Shown: in pieces, positions 30,527-38,544 of the stretch
How the letters are laid out: the number at the start of each line of letters is the position of its first letter
Position numbering within the stretch: position 1 is the stretch's first letter
Notes under the pieces: model-generated
Seen by the model: the letters and a program-made list of their open reading frames with translations, nothing else
The model's database searches: none
What the model was told of the DNA's origin: nothing
Made by a program: the position numbers and the translations under genes
Assembly: GCA_965662265.1 (NCBI GenBank)
Contig: CBFIGX010000006.1
Coordinates: 62,001-126,000, forward strand
DNA: 64,000 nt
Reading direction: 5' to 3'
Source of the DNA: CBFIGX01 sp965662265
Lineage (GTDB): Bacteria > Bacteroidota > Bacteroidia > Flavobacteriales > UBA7430

Positions 30527-31849
30527 CTATCCTAAATTATTGTTGTCAAGATTTTCCGATACCGACTTTTCTAATAATTCTTTAGAAATACTCTTGTTTG
30601 TTTTTGCGCCTAGTTTTTTGATTTTCTCGACACTTGTTACTAAATTTCCTCTGCCGCTTTGTAGCTTGTTATGAGCTGATTCATATTTTTTGTGAGCAGA
30701 ATCAATAGCTTTTCCAATGCCGTCTAAGTCATCCAGAAAACCACAAAACTTATCGTAAAGAGCACCAGATTGCCTTGCAATTTCCAGAACATTTTTTTTC
30801 TGATTTTCTTGCTGCCAAATAAATGAAACAGTTCGCATAGTTGCCATCAGAGTAGAAGTGCTTACCAAAATAATATTTTTGCTTAGAGCAATGTTAAACA
30901 ATTCGTTTTCGTTTTGAAGTGCAAGAGTTAGAGCAGGTTCTATTGGTATAAACATGAGTACATAGTCTGGTGTATTTATGCTATATAGCTTAGGATAATC
31001 TTTAGAAGCTAAATCTTTGATATGTTTTTTAATAGAATCTATATGTTGTTTTAATCGAATTTCTTTTTGAGTTTCATCTTCTATGCTCATAAATTGTTCA
31101 TAGGATGTAAGAGAAACCTTAGAGTCAATTATTAAATTTTTATCATCAGGAAGATCAATAATACAGTCTGGGCGTTTTTCTTTACCATATTCATCTTTAA
31201 AGGAGTTTTGTGAGTTGTAGTGAACGCCTTTATGTAAGCCAGATTTTTCTAAAATTGTTTCAAGTTGTAGCTCTCCCCAGTCACCTTGTACCTTAGAGTC
31301 TCCTTTTAGTGCATTTGTTAGGTTTATAGCATCTTGGCTAATTTTTTGATTTGCTAATTGAAGTTGTTTGATCTGTTCTTCTAATCCTGCTCTACTTTTC
31401 TGATCTTTGATGTATTTATCTTCCACACTTTCTTCAAAACTTTTTATCTTGTCTCCTAAAGGCTTAAGAATTTGGTCTATGTTCTTTTGATTCTGCTCTG
31501 CGAACTTTTCAGATTTCTTTTCAAGAATTTGGTTTGCCATATTCTCAAACTGAGTTTGAAGATATTTTTGTTGTTCCTGTAAACGTTTGCCATCTTCTTG
31601 AAGTTTATCCTTAAGACTCGTTAAAAGAGTGTTTTTAGAGCCTATTTCCGATTTTAATTCTTCAATTTCTTGTTGCTTATTTTTTAGCTCTAAATCAAGT
31701 TTTTCTAGTCGCATCTTCTCAGATTCATACAAGTCCTTTGACACATATTTGCTGTCATCTTTGATTGTTTTCTTTTCTGATGCTTTGGCATAAAGTAGAC
31801 CTATAGAAAGACCACTTATTAAGCCAATAACCAAATAAACTATTTCCAT
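30527..31849 (-). CDS. rmuC: DNA recombination protein RmuC
   Basis: RmuC family, with a nuclease-like fold thought to limit inversions at short repeats. It has 440 residues: an N-terminal membrane anchor (about residues 3-22), a long coiled coil (about 40-180) and the conserved catalytic-fold region with GDWGELQLETILEKSGL, RPDCIIDLPDDKNLIIDSKVSL and the VLMFIPIEPAL segment. It follows ung by 30 bases, giving a two-gene genome-maintenance unit. Confidence 0.93.
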   Translation of the reverse strand: MEIVYLVIGLISGLSIGLLYAKASEKKTIKDDSKYVSKDLYESEKMRLEKLDLELKNKQQEIEELKSEIGSKNTLLTSLKDKLQEDGKRLQEQQKYLQTQFENMANQILEKKSEKFAEQNQKNIDQILKPLGDKIKSFEESVEDKYIKDQKSRAGLEEQIKQLQLANQKISQDAINLTNALKGDSKVQGDWGELQLETILEKSGLHKGVHYNSQNSFKDEYGKEKRPDCIIDLPDDKNLIIDSKVSLTSYEQFMSIEDETQKEIRLKQHIDSIKKHIKDLASKDYPKLYSINTPDYVLMFIPIEPALTLALQNENELFNIALSKNIILVSTSTLMATMRTVSFIWQQENQKKNVLEIARQSGALYDKFCGFLDDLDGIGKAIDSAHKKYESAHNKLQSGRGNLVTSVEKIKKLGAKTNKSISKELLEKSVSENLDNNNLG

Positions 31850-31879
31850 CTGTTGTATAATTTAATTCATAACAAAAGT

Positions 31880-32581
31880 CTAGTCTAATAATGACAATTG
31901 ATGACAATCATCATCTAATTCCCAACTTATTGGACTTAGACCAACCGAAGTTAAGTATTCGTTACATACTGAAAAAGGTTTTGAGCCGAAGAATCCATTT
32001 CTAGCTGAAAAAGGTGATGGATGCACTGAAGAGATGATTTTGTGTTTAGAGGTGTTGATATTTTTTAGTTTTTGTTTGGCGTAGTTGCCCCAAAGAATGA
32101 ATACTATATGGTCTTTTTTCTCCGAAATTGAGCGAATAATAGCGTTGGTAAATTCTTCCCAACCCTTATTTTGGTGTGAACCTGGTTGGTGAGCCCTTAC
32201 AGTAAGAATACTATTTAATAATAAGACTCCTTGATGTGCCCATTTTGATAAATCGCCAGATTTTGATGGTTGAATGTTTAGGTCGTTGTGTAACTCTTTG
32301 TATATGTTCCTTAAAGAAGCAGGAATTTTAACACTATTTGACACCGAAAAACACAAGCCATTTGCTTGACCATGATTATGATATGGGTCCTGCCCTACAA
32401 TTATAACTTTGATTTTATTTAATGGTGTTTTATTTAAAGATGAAAAAGTTAATTCATAAGGAGGAAATATCATATGTTCTTCGCGCTCATTTTTTAAAAA
32501 TAGTTCTAGTTCTTTGAAATAGTCTTTATCAAACTCTTCAATCAGGTGTTTTCTCCAAGACCAATTAAGCGTATCTCTCAT
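31880..32581 (-). CDS. ung: Uracil-DNA glycosylase
   Basis: Removes uracil from DNA to start base excision repair. The 233-residue family 1 enzyme has the water-activating GQDPYHN motif (Asp65), LLLNSILTV, and HPSPFSA (His187) at the DNA-intercalating loop. A TAnnTTTG box ends only 5 bases before the ATG, predicting an mRNA with almost no leader. It is followed by rmuC. Confidence 0.97.
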   Translation of the reverse strand: MRDTLNWSWRKHLIEEFDKDYFKELELFLKNEREEHMIFPPYELTFSSLNKTPLNKIKVIIVGQDPYHNHGQANGLCFSVSNSVKIPASLRNIYKELHNDLNIQPSKSGDLSKWAHQGVLLLNSILTVRAHQPGSHQNKGWEEFTNAIIRSISEKKDHIVFILWGNYAKQKLKNINTSKHKIISSVHPSPFSARNGFFGSKPFSVCNEYLTSVGLSPISWELDDDCHQLSLLD

Positions 32582-32586
32582 AAATC

Positions 32587-32594
32587 CAAAAGTA
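32587..32594 (-). promoter_or_regulatory. -7 element directly in front of ung
   Basis: Minus strand TACTTTTG matches TAnnTTTG; only 5 bases separate it from the ung ATG. Transcription would begin at or next to the start codon. No TTG at the usual -33 distance was found. Confidence 0.6.
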
Positions 32595-32712
32595 GTTATT
32601 TCCTCAGTTTTGGAAATGCAATCAATCCCTTTTGTTTAATGTTTATACTTCCCATATTAAAGAGATGCTTTGTGCTCGTAGGTAACATTTCATTTGCTAA
32701 ATTTATTTTACT

Positions 32713-32720
32713 TATTTTTG
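32713..32720 (+). promoter_or_regulatory. -7 element for the small lipoprotein and ytxJ-like gene
   Basis: TATTTTTG matches TAnnTTTG, 23 bases before the ATG at 32744. A TTG at 32694-32696 is 16 bases upstream, shorter than the usual 18-19. Confidence 0.5.
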
Positions 32721-32743
32721 TTGTTCATTAAAATAAAAAGAAG

Positions 32744-32866
32744 ATGAAGAAAGTCTTATTTATAGCCGCGTTGTTCGTACTTGCATTGGCAGCACAATCA
32801 TGTTGTGTTACAGTAAATTGTCCTGGTGTGGCTTCCACAGAAGAGGCTCCGACAAACGATTCATAA
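32744..32866 (+). CDS. Small predicted lipoprotein, 40 residues
   Basis: A short ORF with a clear lipoprotein signal: MKK, a hydrophobic run (about residues 4-16), then LAAQSC with the lipidation Cys at 20. The mature part is about 21 residues, has two more cysteines (21 and 26), and ends in an acidic, Thr/Ser-rich tail. I do not recognise a family. Its stop codon abuts the next ATG with no gap, so it is likely translated and coupled to the bacilliredoxin-like gene. A -7 box lies upstream. The function is unknown. Confidence 0.7.
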   Translation: MKKVLFIAALFVLALAAQSCCVTVNCPGVASTEEAPTNDS

Positions 32867-33187
32867 ATGGGTTGGATAGACTTAATCGATTATTCACAAA
32901 TTCAAGAGGCTCTTATAAAATCTGAGCCTTTTCTTGTATTTAAACATAGCACGCGATGTTCCATTTCTACAATGGCTAAGACTCGGTTAGAAAGACAATT
33001 AAGTATCGAAGACATCACCATCTACTACTTAGATATTTTGAATTACAGATCTATTTCTGATACAATATCAGATGAGTTTTTGGTTGTTCATCAATCTCCA
33101 CAATTATTATTTATTCAAGATGGCAAATGTATTTATCATGGTTCTCATAATGCAATCGATCCAGTCTCGATAAAAGAACTTTTATAA
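32867..33187 (+). CDS. ytxJ: YtxJ-like monothiol bacilliredoxin family protein
   Basis: Thioredoxin-fold protein of the YtxJ family, associated with bacillithiol redox systems. It has 106 residues. The [14 protein letters not shown] motif carries a single Cys (31) where thioredoxins have CxxC, consistent with a monothiol mechanism that removes bacillithiol from proteins; this is inferred from the family. The later [19 protein letters not shown] strand is typical. The gene directly follows the small lipoprotein. Bacillithiol synthesis genes are not in the window. Confidence 0.83.
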   Translation: MGWIDLIDYSQIQEALIKSEPFLVFKHSTRCSISTMAKTRLERQLSIEDITIYYLDILNYRSISDTISDEFLVVHQSPQLLFIQDGKCIYHGSHNAIDPVSIKELL

Positions 33188-33208
33188 GTTTAAATGCCGA
33201 ATATTAGC

Positions 33209-33216
33209 TATTTTTG
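33209..33216 (+). promoter_or_regulatory. -7 element of lipA
   Basis: TATTTTTG matches TAnnTTTG and ends 20 bases before the chosen lipA ATG (33237). An in-frame ATG at 33219 would fall at or before the expected transcription start, so it is unlikely to be used. Confidence 0.6.
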
Positions 33217-33236
33217 TAATGCTAATAAAATTTTCA

Positions 33237-34112
33237 ATGGCTACAGTATCTCCAAAAGAACAAAAAGAAGAAAGAATTGCTAAACCAAAGTGGTTACGTG
33301 TAAAACTGCCCACTGGTGAAAGCTATAAGAAGGTTCGTAAACTTGTATCTAACCATAAACTTCATACTATTTGCGAAAGTGGTAATTGTCCAAATATGGG
33401 CGAATGTTGGGGCGCAGGTACGGCAACATTTATGATATTAGGAAATATCTGTACTCGTTCTTGTGGCTTTTGTGCCGTGGCTACTGGAAAACCCTTAACT
33501 GTAGATTGGGCTGAGCCTGAACGTGTTGCCCGCTCTGTTAAATTAATGCAAGTTAAACATGCTGTAATTACTTCGGTAGATAGGGATGACTTAAAAGATG
33601 GCGGGTCTATTATTTGGGCAGATACTGTCAAAGCAATTCGAAGAGTTAGTCCTCATACAACTATGGAAACTCTTATCCCAGATTTTAAAGGTAACATGGA
33701 TCAAGTACAACGTATTGTAGACGTATCTCCTGAGGTAGTCTCTCATAACATGGAAACAGTAGAGCGTCTAACGCGCTCAGTTAGGATACAGGCTCGTTAT
33801 GGTAGATCTTTAAAAGTACTTGAGTACCTAAAGGATGGTGGCATGCGGAGTAAGACAGGTATAATGTTAGGTTTAGGAGAGACTGAAGATGAGGTTGTGC
33901 AATCTATGAAAGATTTGGTTGATGTAGGTTTAGATGTGTTGACATTAGGTCAATACCTTCAACCTACCCCAAAACACCTTCCTGTAAAGGAGTTCATAAG
34001 ACCAGAACAATTTGCACGTTTAAAGAAAATAGGTCTTGATTTAGGTATACAATATGTGGAGAGTGGACCTTTGGTTCGATCTTCATATAAAGCTGAAAAA
34101 CATTTAAAATAA
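33237..34112 (+). CDS. lipA: Lipoyl synthase
   Basis: Radical SAM enzyme that inserts two sulfurs into protein-bound octanoyl groups to make lipoate for the 2-oxoacid dehydrogenases and glycine cleavage. It has 291 residues. The auxiliary cluster ligands are Cys46, Cys51 and Cys57 ([12 protein letters not shown]), and the radical SAM cluster ligands Cys72, Cys76 and Cys79 (CTRSCGFC). The C-terminal SSYKAEKH contains the conserved RSSY motif. The start was chosen downstream of a promoter box. lipB is not adjacent. Confidence 0.97.
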   Translation: MATVSPKEQKEERIAKPKWLRVKLPTGESYKKVRKLVSNHKLHTICESGNCPNMGECWGAGTATFMILGNICTRSCGFCAVATGKPLTVDWAEPERVARSVKLMQVKHAVITSVDRDDLKDGGSIIWADTVKAIRRVSPHTTMETLIPDFKGNMDQVQRIVDVSPEVVSHNMETVERLTRSVRIQARYGRSLKVLEYLKDGGMRSKTGIMLGLGETEDEVVQSMKDLVDVGLDVLTLGQYLQPTPKHLPVKEFIRPEQFARLKKIGLDLGIQYVESGPLVRSSYKAEKHLK

Positions 34113-34143
34113 ATAGGTCACTCATACTTGATTTCATTAATTT

Positions 34144-35124
34144 ATGAAGAATATTAGAGTTGCAATAAATGGATTTGGACGCATTGGAAGGACATTATTT
34201 AGAGTTTTACACGAAAGAGATGACATCCAAATAGTTGCAATCAACGATCTGGCAGATGCTGCTGTATTGGCTCACCTACTTAAGTATGATTCAGTTCATA
34301 GAACCTTTTCGGCAGATGTTTCTCATAATGCTGATTCCATCATCGTTGACAAAAAAAAAATACCACTATACAATTGTAAGAATATTAATCAACTAAGTTG
34401 GAACTGCGACATAGTTGTTGAAGCAACAGGTCAATATCATACTAAAGAAGAATTAGAAAAGCACCTCAAGGCAGGTGCTAAAAAAGTTCTATTAGCTGCT
34501 CCTCCGAAGGATGACACTGTAAAGATGTTTGTTTTAGGTGTAAACGACGACCAACTAAATCCTGAAGATATAATTGTTTCAAATGCATCTTGTACCACCA
34601 ATTGCGCAGCTCCAATGGTTGAGCTAATTGACAAATATTTAGGTGTAAAACAGGCTTATATTACAACCATACACTCGTATACCAAAGATCAAAGCTTACA
34701 TGATAGTCCACATAGTGATTTTCGTAGAGCTAGAGCTGGAGCTCAATCGATTATCCCAACAACAACAGGAGCAGCAAAAGCACTTACAAAGATCTTTCCC
34801 AATTTAGAAATTGGCGGTTGTGGAATGCGCGTACCCGTTCCAAATGGATCGCTTACTGATATTACCTTTATTGTAGATGAAGATTCTACGATAAAGCAGA
34901 TTAATGAGATGTTTTTAAATGCATCAAAAAATAACTACTTGGGTATTGTGTCATATACCGATGATCCAATTGTTTCTGTTGATGTCATTGGTCATTCTGC
35001 ATCTTGTCTTTTTGATGCCCAGTTAACATCAGTGCTAGGAAAAATGGTAAAAGTAGTGGCTTGGTATGACAATGAAATGGGATACTCACACCGTTTAGCT
35101 GATATGATACTAAAAATGAATTAA
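34144..35124 (+). CDS. gapA: Glyceraldehyde-3-phosphate dehydrogenase
   Basis: Phosphorylating GAPDH of glycolysis and gluconeogenesis. It has 326 residues, with the Rossmann NGFGRIGR motif (9-16), AINDL with the NAD-selecting Asp, catalytic Cys150 in SNASCTTNC and His177 in TTIHSYT. The substrate loop has RRARAGAQSIIPTTTGAAK. It is slightly shorter than the roughly 335-residue norm but all core motifs are present. Its TAA overlaps the convergent lpxH stop codon. Confidence 0.96.
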   Translation: MKNIRVAINGFGRIGRTLFRVLHERDDIQIVAINDLADAAVLAHLLKYDSVHRTFSADVSHNADSIIVDKKKIPLYNCKNINQLSWNCDIVVEATGQYHTKEELEKHLKAGAKKVLLAAPPKDDTVKMFVLGVNDDQLNPEDIIVSNASCTTNCAAPMVELIDKYLGVKQAYITTIHSYTKDQSLHDSPHSDFRRARAGAQSIIPTTTGAAKALTKIFPNLEIGGCGMRVPVPNGSLTDITFIVDEDSTIKQINEMFLNASKNNYLGIVSYTDDPIVSVDVIGHSASCLFDAQLTSVLGKMVKVVAWYDNEMGYSHRLADMILKMN

Positions 35125-35906
35125 ATGCACTTAATGTTAAGTGCTTCATCGTATTTAGATTTATAGAAAAGCAATTGTAGATTACCATTTTCTAATACGG
35201 CGTAAGAATTGTAATTAATCCACTCACCTAAATTAACATAAGTGCTATTTTCAGATAACTTAATATTTAGAGGTATGTGCCTATGACCAAAAATGAAATA
35301 ATCAAATTGTTTTGTTTTTAAAATTTCATTAGCATAGTTAACCAACCATTCTTTGTCATCGCCTTTATATTGGGCATCACTATCACCGTTAGAAGCTCTA
35401 CTCAATTTTGAAAAGTAGTGAGCTATTGCGATAGAGTTATTAGGATGTAATCTTGAGAACAACCATTGACAGAGTTTTGATGTAAATAACTTTTTTAGTA
35501 ATCTGTACCCTTTGTCATTGTAACCAAGACCGTCTCCATGAGCCAAATAACACGTTTTATTTTGTAGAGTTATTTCTTGTGGTTTTCGATGTATTTTAAG
35601 CCCTATTTCTTGTTCTAAATATCCAAAACTCCATAAGTCATGATTTCCGGTAAAAAAATTAATATTTATACCTAGATCGCTGAGTTCTGCAAGTTTACCA
35701 AGTAATCTTGTGAATCCTTTAGGTACAGTATATTTCCATTCGTACCAGAAGTCAAATACATCTCCCAATAGATAGAGGTCTGTAGCATCTTTTTTTATGG
35801 TGTCAAGCCATGAAATGATAAGTATTTCTCGCTGCTTACTTTTTTCATCGTTTGGGGCGCCAAGATGAAAATCGGAAGCAAAGTATATTTTAGAAACTTT
35901 AGTCAT
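35121..35906 (-). CDS. lpxH: UDP-2,3-diacylglucosamine hydrolase (LpxH-like)
   Basis: Metallophosphoesterase that cleaves UDP-2,3-diacylglucosamine to lipid X in lipid A synthesis. It has 261 residues, with the metal-binding motifs SDFHLG (Asp12, His14), GDVFDFW (Asp49), GNHD (88-90), AHGDGLGYND and FGHRH. Function is assigned by family and by lpxK in the same unit. It overlaps the upstream TlpA lipoprotein gene by 8 bases, and its stop shares the TTAA palindrome with the gapA stop. Confidence 0.87.
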   Translation of the reverse strand: MTKVSKIYFASDFHLGAPNDEKSKQREILIISWLDTIKKDATDLYLLGDVFDFWYEWKYTVPKGFTRLLGKLAELSDLGININFFTGNHDLWSFGYLEQEIGLKIHRKPQEITLQNKTCYLAHGDGLGYNDKGYRLLKKLFTSKLCQWLFSRLHPNNSIAIAHYFSKLSRASNGDSDAQYKGDDKEWLVNYANEILKTKQFDYFIFGHRHIPLNIKLSENSTYVNLGEWINYNSYAVLENGNLQLLFYKSKYDEALNIKCI

Positions 35907-37029
35907 TTAGGTATTTAGCTATTGTTTCTTCTAAGATAGGTTGCTCCATGTTTTCACCTAAAATACGGCCATCAGGTGCAATAAGAATAGTAAATGGAAT
36001 TGATTTAAAAGCATAGGTTGATCTTATACTTGTTTCCCATCCTTTAAGGTCACTTAATTGAGTCCAATTTAGCCCATCTTCAGATATAGCGTCTAACCAG
36101 TCTTGCTTTGGATTTGATTGTTGAGGAGTTCCATCTAGAGAGATGCCAATAATTTCTAATCCTTTGTTATTGAATTTATTGTGAAGTTCAACTATTTTAG
36201 GATTTGCCGCTCTACATGGCTTACACCATGATGCCCAAAAATCTAAAAGGACAAGTTTTCCTTTAAATTCAGAAAATGATACAGCTTTATTATTTGTGTC
36301 ATTTAGGGTAAAATCTTTAGCAAATGCAAGAGATGTTACTTGGTTGATGAGTCTGGTATGACTGGAATTTGGCCACTTGCTTGTGAAACTATCAGCAACC
36401 ATTTTATAAGTATCGTAATCATTATATAGGTTAAGTATGTTTTCTCCCTTAACAGATTGAAATAAAGCAAGAATTGATATTTTGGAATCTATATTATCTT
36501 TTATAAATGTTTTTAAATAGTTAGTATGGTCTTCAAATATTGTATTAAACCGTTCTTGAATCACAATAAAATCTTCCTTTTTTGCCTCTCTCGCTTGTTC
36601 ATAAATTTCATTTAACTGAATTTCAAACTCAATTAGTTTATCATTGAGTTCTTTAATTTTTTGAGAACCTAAAGAGCCTTTTACAGTGTAGTTTTTAGCC
36701 AAATTTAATCGACTACCATAAATTTCAATATGATCATTTTTTTGGATGAGTAAGTTTATTCCTTCCCCTTCAGGCGTTCGTAGTAAAAAAAACGAAGCAT
36801 TATCTATGGTGTTCGCTGTAACAAACTCACCATCTATGGCGTAGAGTGTGTCAACTAAGATGAGTGAGTTTGCTTCAATTTTTTCAAATATTAAGGTATC
36901 CACTCCTTCAATTTGGCCATATATAGTAAAATCTCCTTCGGGAGTTTTCATCTTGTTCTTACAAGATGAAAACATGATCAAACAGATAATGAAAGAATTA
37001 AAAATGTACTTTATAGTCTTATAGCTCAT
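35899..37029 (-). CDS. TlpA-family lipoprotein with N-terminal DUF4369-like domain
   Basis: Predicted envelope thiol-disulfide oxidoreductase anchored as a lipoprotein. A signal peptide ends in MFSSC (lipid Cys23). Residues about 34-120 resemble DUF4369, a helical linker spans about 125-230, and a thioredoxin domain follows with WCKPC cysteines at 269 and 272 and a KSIPFTILI cis-Pro loop. The domain is a paralogue of the product of 2008-2562. It starts 5 bases after gatB and overlaps lpxH by 8 bases. The specific substrate is unknown. Confidence 0.85.
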   Translation of the reverse strand: MSYKTIKYIFNSFIICLIMFSSCKNKMKTPEGDFTIYGQIEGVDTLIFEKIEANSLILVDTLYAIDGEFVTANTIDNASFFLLRTPEGEGINLLIQKNDHIEIYGSRLNLAKNYTVKGSLGSQKIKELNDKLIEFEIQLNEIYEQAREAKKEDFIVIQERFNTIFEDHTNYLKTFIKDNIDSKISILALFQSVKGENILNLYNDYDTYKMVADSFTSKWPNSSHTRLINQVTSLAFAKDFTLNDTNNKAVSFSEFKGKLVLLDFWASWCKPCRAANPKIVELHNKFNNKGLEIIGISLDGTPQQSNPKQDWLDAISEDGLNWTQLSDLKGWETSIRSTYAFKSIPFTILIAPDGRILGENMEQPILEETIAKYLND

Positions 37030-37034
37030 ATTTC

Positions 37035-38489
37035 TTATTTTTCTAACGCCTCTCTTAAAAGTTTATTTGCCACCTTTGGGTCAGCCTTTCCTTTCGACAG
37101 CTTCATAACTTCACCCATAAATAATCCTAGGAGATTTTTGGATCCAGATTTGTATGCAATTACCTTATCTGGGTATTTATCTATAGCCTGAGTAATATAA
37201 TTAGAAAGTGCATCAGTATTTGATTCCTGAATTAATTGATGTTCTGTAGCCAGTACCCTTGGACTTATATCAACATTTTGAATCATCAAGGGAAATAAAT
37301 TTTGGTTTGCACTAGAGCTTGCAACAAGCCCATCATTGATAAGTGAAACCATTTCAGCAATATTCTTAGCTGATATAGGAAACAAGCTTATGTCTATAGC
37401 TTTATCATTTAGGTAAGACTTTACAGGACCCATTATGATGTTTGTGAGTATTTTATACTCCTTGGTGTGGGTAGTTGCTTCTTCGAAGAATAAAGCAATT
37501 CCCTTATTATCTATAAGATTTTTAGCATCATAATCAGAGAGTTTATAAACAGATGTGTATTTTTCATACAAAGCCTCAGGTAGTTCTGGTAGGTTGCGTT
37601 TTACTTGATCAACGTATGTTTGCGTAACTGTTATTGGAGACAAGTCAGGCTCTGGAAAATAACGGTAATCATGGGCATCTTCTTTAGATCTTAGTATGGT
37701 AGTAATGTTTTTGGCTGCGTTGTAGTTACGAGTTTCTTGATCTACAATTCCACCTTGCTCATAAATCTCGATTTGTCTTTTAACCTCTAGCTCAATTGCT
37801 TTTTGAACATTCTTGATAGAGTTCATGTTTTTCACCTCAACACGATTTCTATATTTGGACTCGCCCTTTAGTCTAACAGAGATGTTAGCATCGCACCGCA
37901 TAGATCCTTCTTCCATGTTTCCGTCACAGATGTCAAGATAGCGTACAAGCTTTCTAACTTCAGAAACAAAACTGTAGGCTTCTTCTGAAGAACGAATTAG
38001 TGGTTCAGAAACAATCTCTAGGAGTGGAACACCAGCACGATTTAAATCTATTAAAGAGTCAAAGGGGTCGATGTCGTGGATGCTTTTACCTGCATCTTCT
38101 TCCATGTGAATCCTTGTAAGTTCAATTTTTTTCTTATCTCCATTTTTGTCTTTAACATGTATATAGCCACCACTGCATATTGGTGTTTTATCTTGTGTTA
38201 TTTGATATCCTTTAGGTAAGTCAGCATAGAAATAATTTTTTCTAGCATATTCATTACGCTCTCTAATGTTACAGTTTAAAGCTAATCCTAATCGAACTGC
38301 ATACTCAATAATCTGCTTGTTAGATACAGGTAATGTTCCAGGATGCCCCAAGGAAATTTGGCTTGTGTTTGTGTTTGGAGCGGATCCATATTTTGTAGAG
38401 TCTGCGCAATACGCTTTGCTTAAAGTGTTGAGTTGAACATGAATTTCTAACCCAACCACAGTTTCATATTTACTGTAGTCTATAGACAT
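37035..38489 (-). CDS. gatB: Asp/Glu-tRNA amidotransferase subunit B
   Basis: GatB of the GatCAB complex, which converts Glu-tRNA(Gln) and/or Asp-tRNA(Asn) to the amide forms. The 484 residues begin with the ETVVGLEIHVQLNTLSKAYC region and include YFYADLPKGYQI, LTRIHMEEDAGKS, NRAGVPLLEIVSEP and a C-terminal YqeY-like tail. gatA and gatC are not in the window. It lies between the LVIVD protein gene (55 bases upstream) and the TlpA lipoprotein gene. Confidence 0.97.
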   Translation of the reverse strand: MSIDYSKYETVVGLEIHVQLNTLSKAYCADSTKYGSAPNTNTSQISLGHPGTLPVSNKQIIEYAVRLGLALNCNIRERNEYARKNYFYADLPKGYQITQDKTPICSGGYIHVKDKNGDKKKIELTRIHMEEDAGKSIHDIDPFDSLIDLNRAGVPLLEIVSEPLIRSSEEAYSFVSEVRKLVRYLDICDGNMEEGSMRCDANISVRLKGESKYRNRVEVKNMNSIKNVQKAIELEVKRQIEIYEQGGIVDQETRNYNAAKNITTILRSKEDAHDYRYFPEPDLSPITVTQTYVDQVKRNLPELPEALYEKYTSVYKLSDYDAKNLIDNKGIALFFEEATTHTKEYKILTNIIMGPVKSYLNDKAIDISLFPISAKNIAEMVSLINDGLVASSSANQNLFPLMIQNVDISPRVLATEHQLIQESNTDALSNYITQAIDKYPDKVIAYKSGSKNLLGLFMGEVMKLSKGKADPKVANKLLREALEK

Positions 38490-38544
38490 ATACCTAAAAA
38501 ATTAATGGCCTAAAGATACAAAAAGAACTCCTGTGTTCTTAAAG

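Noticed and set aside
36181..36260. Thioredoxin-like domains at 2008-2562 and 35899-37029 as a recent duplication
   Set aside because: They share only family motifs (DFWASWC, GISLDG); overall divergence and different N-terminal regions indicate old paralogues.
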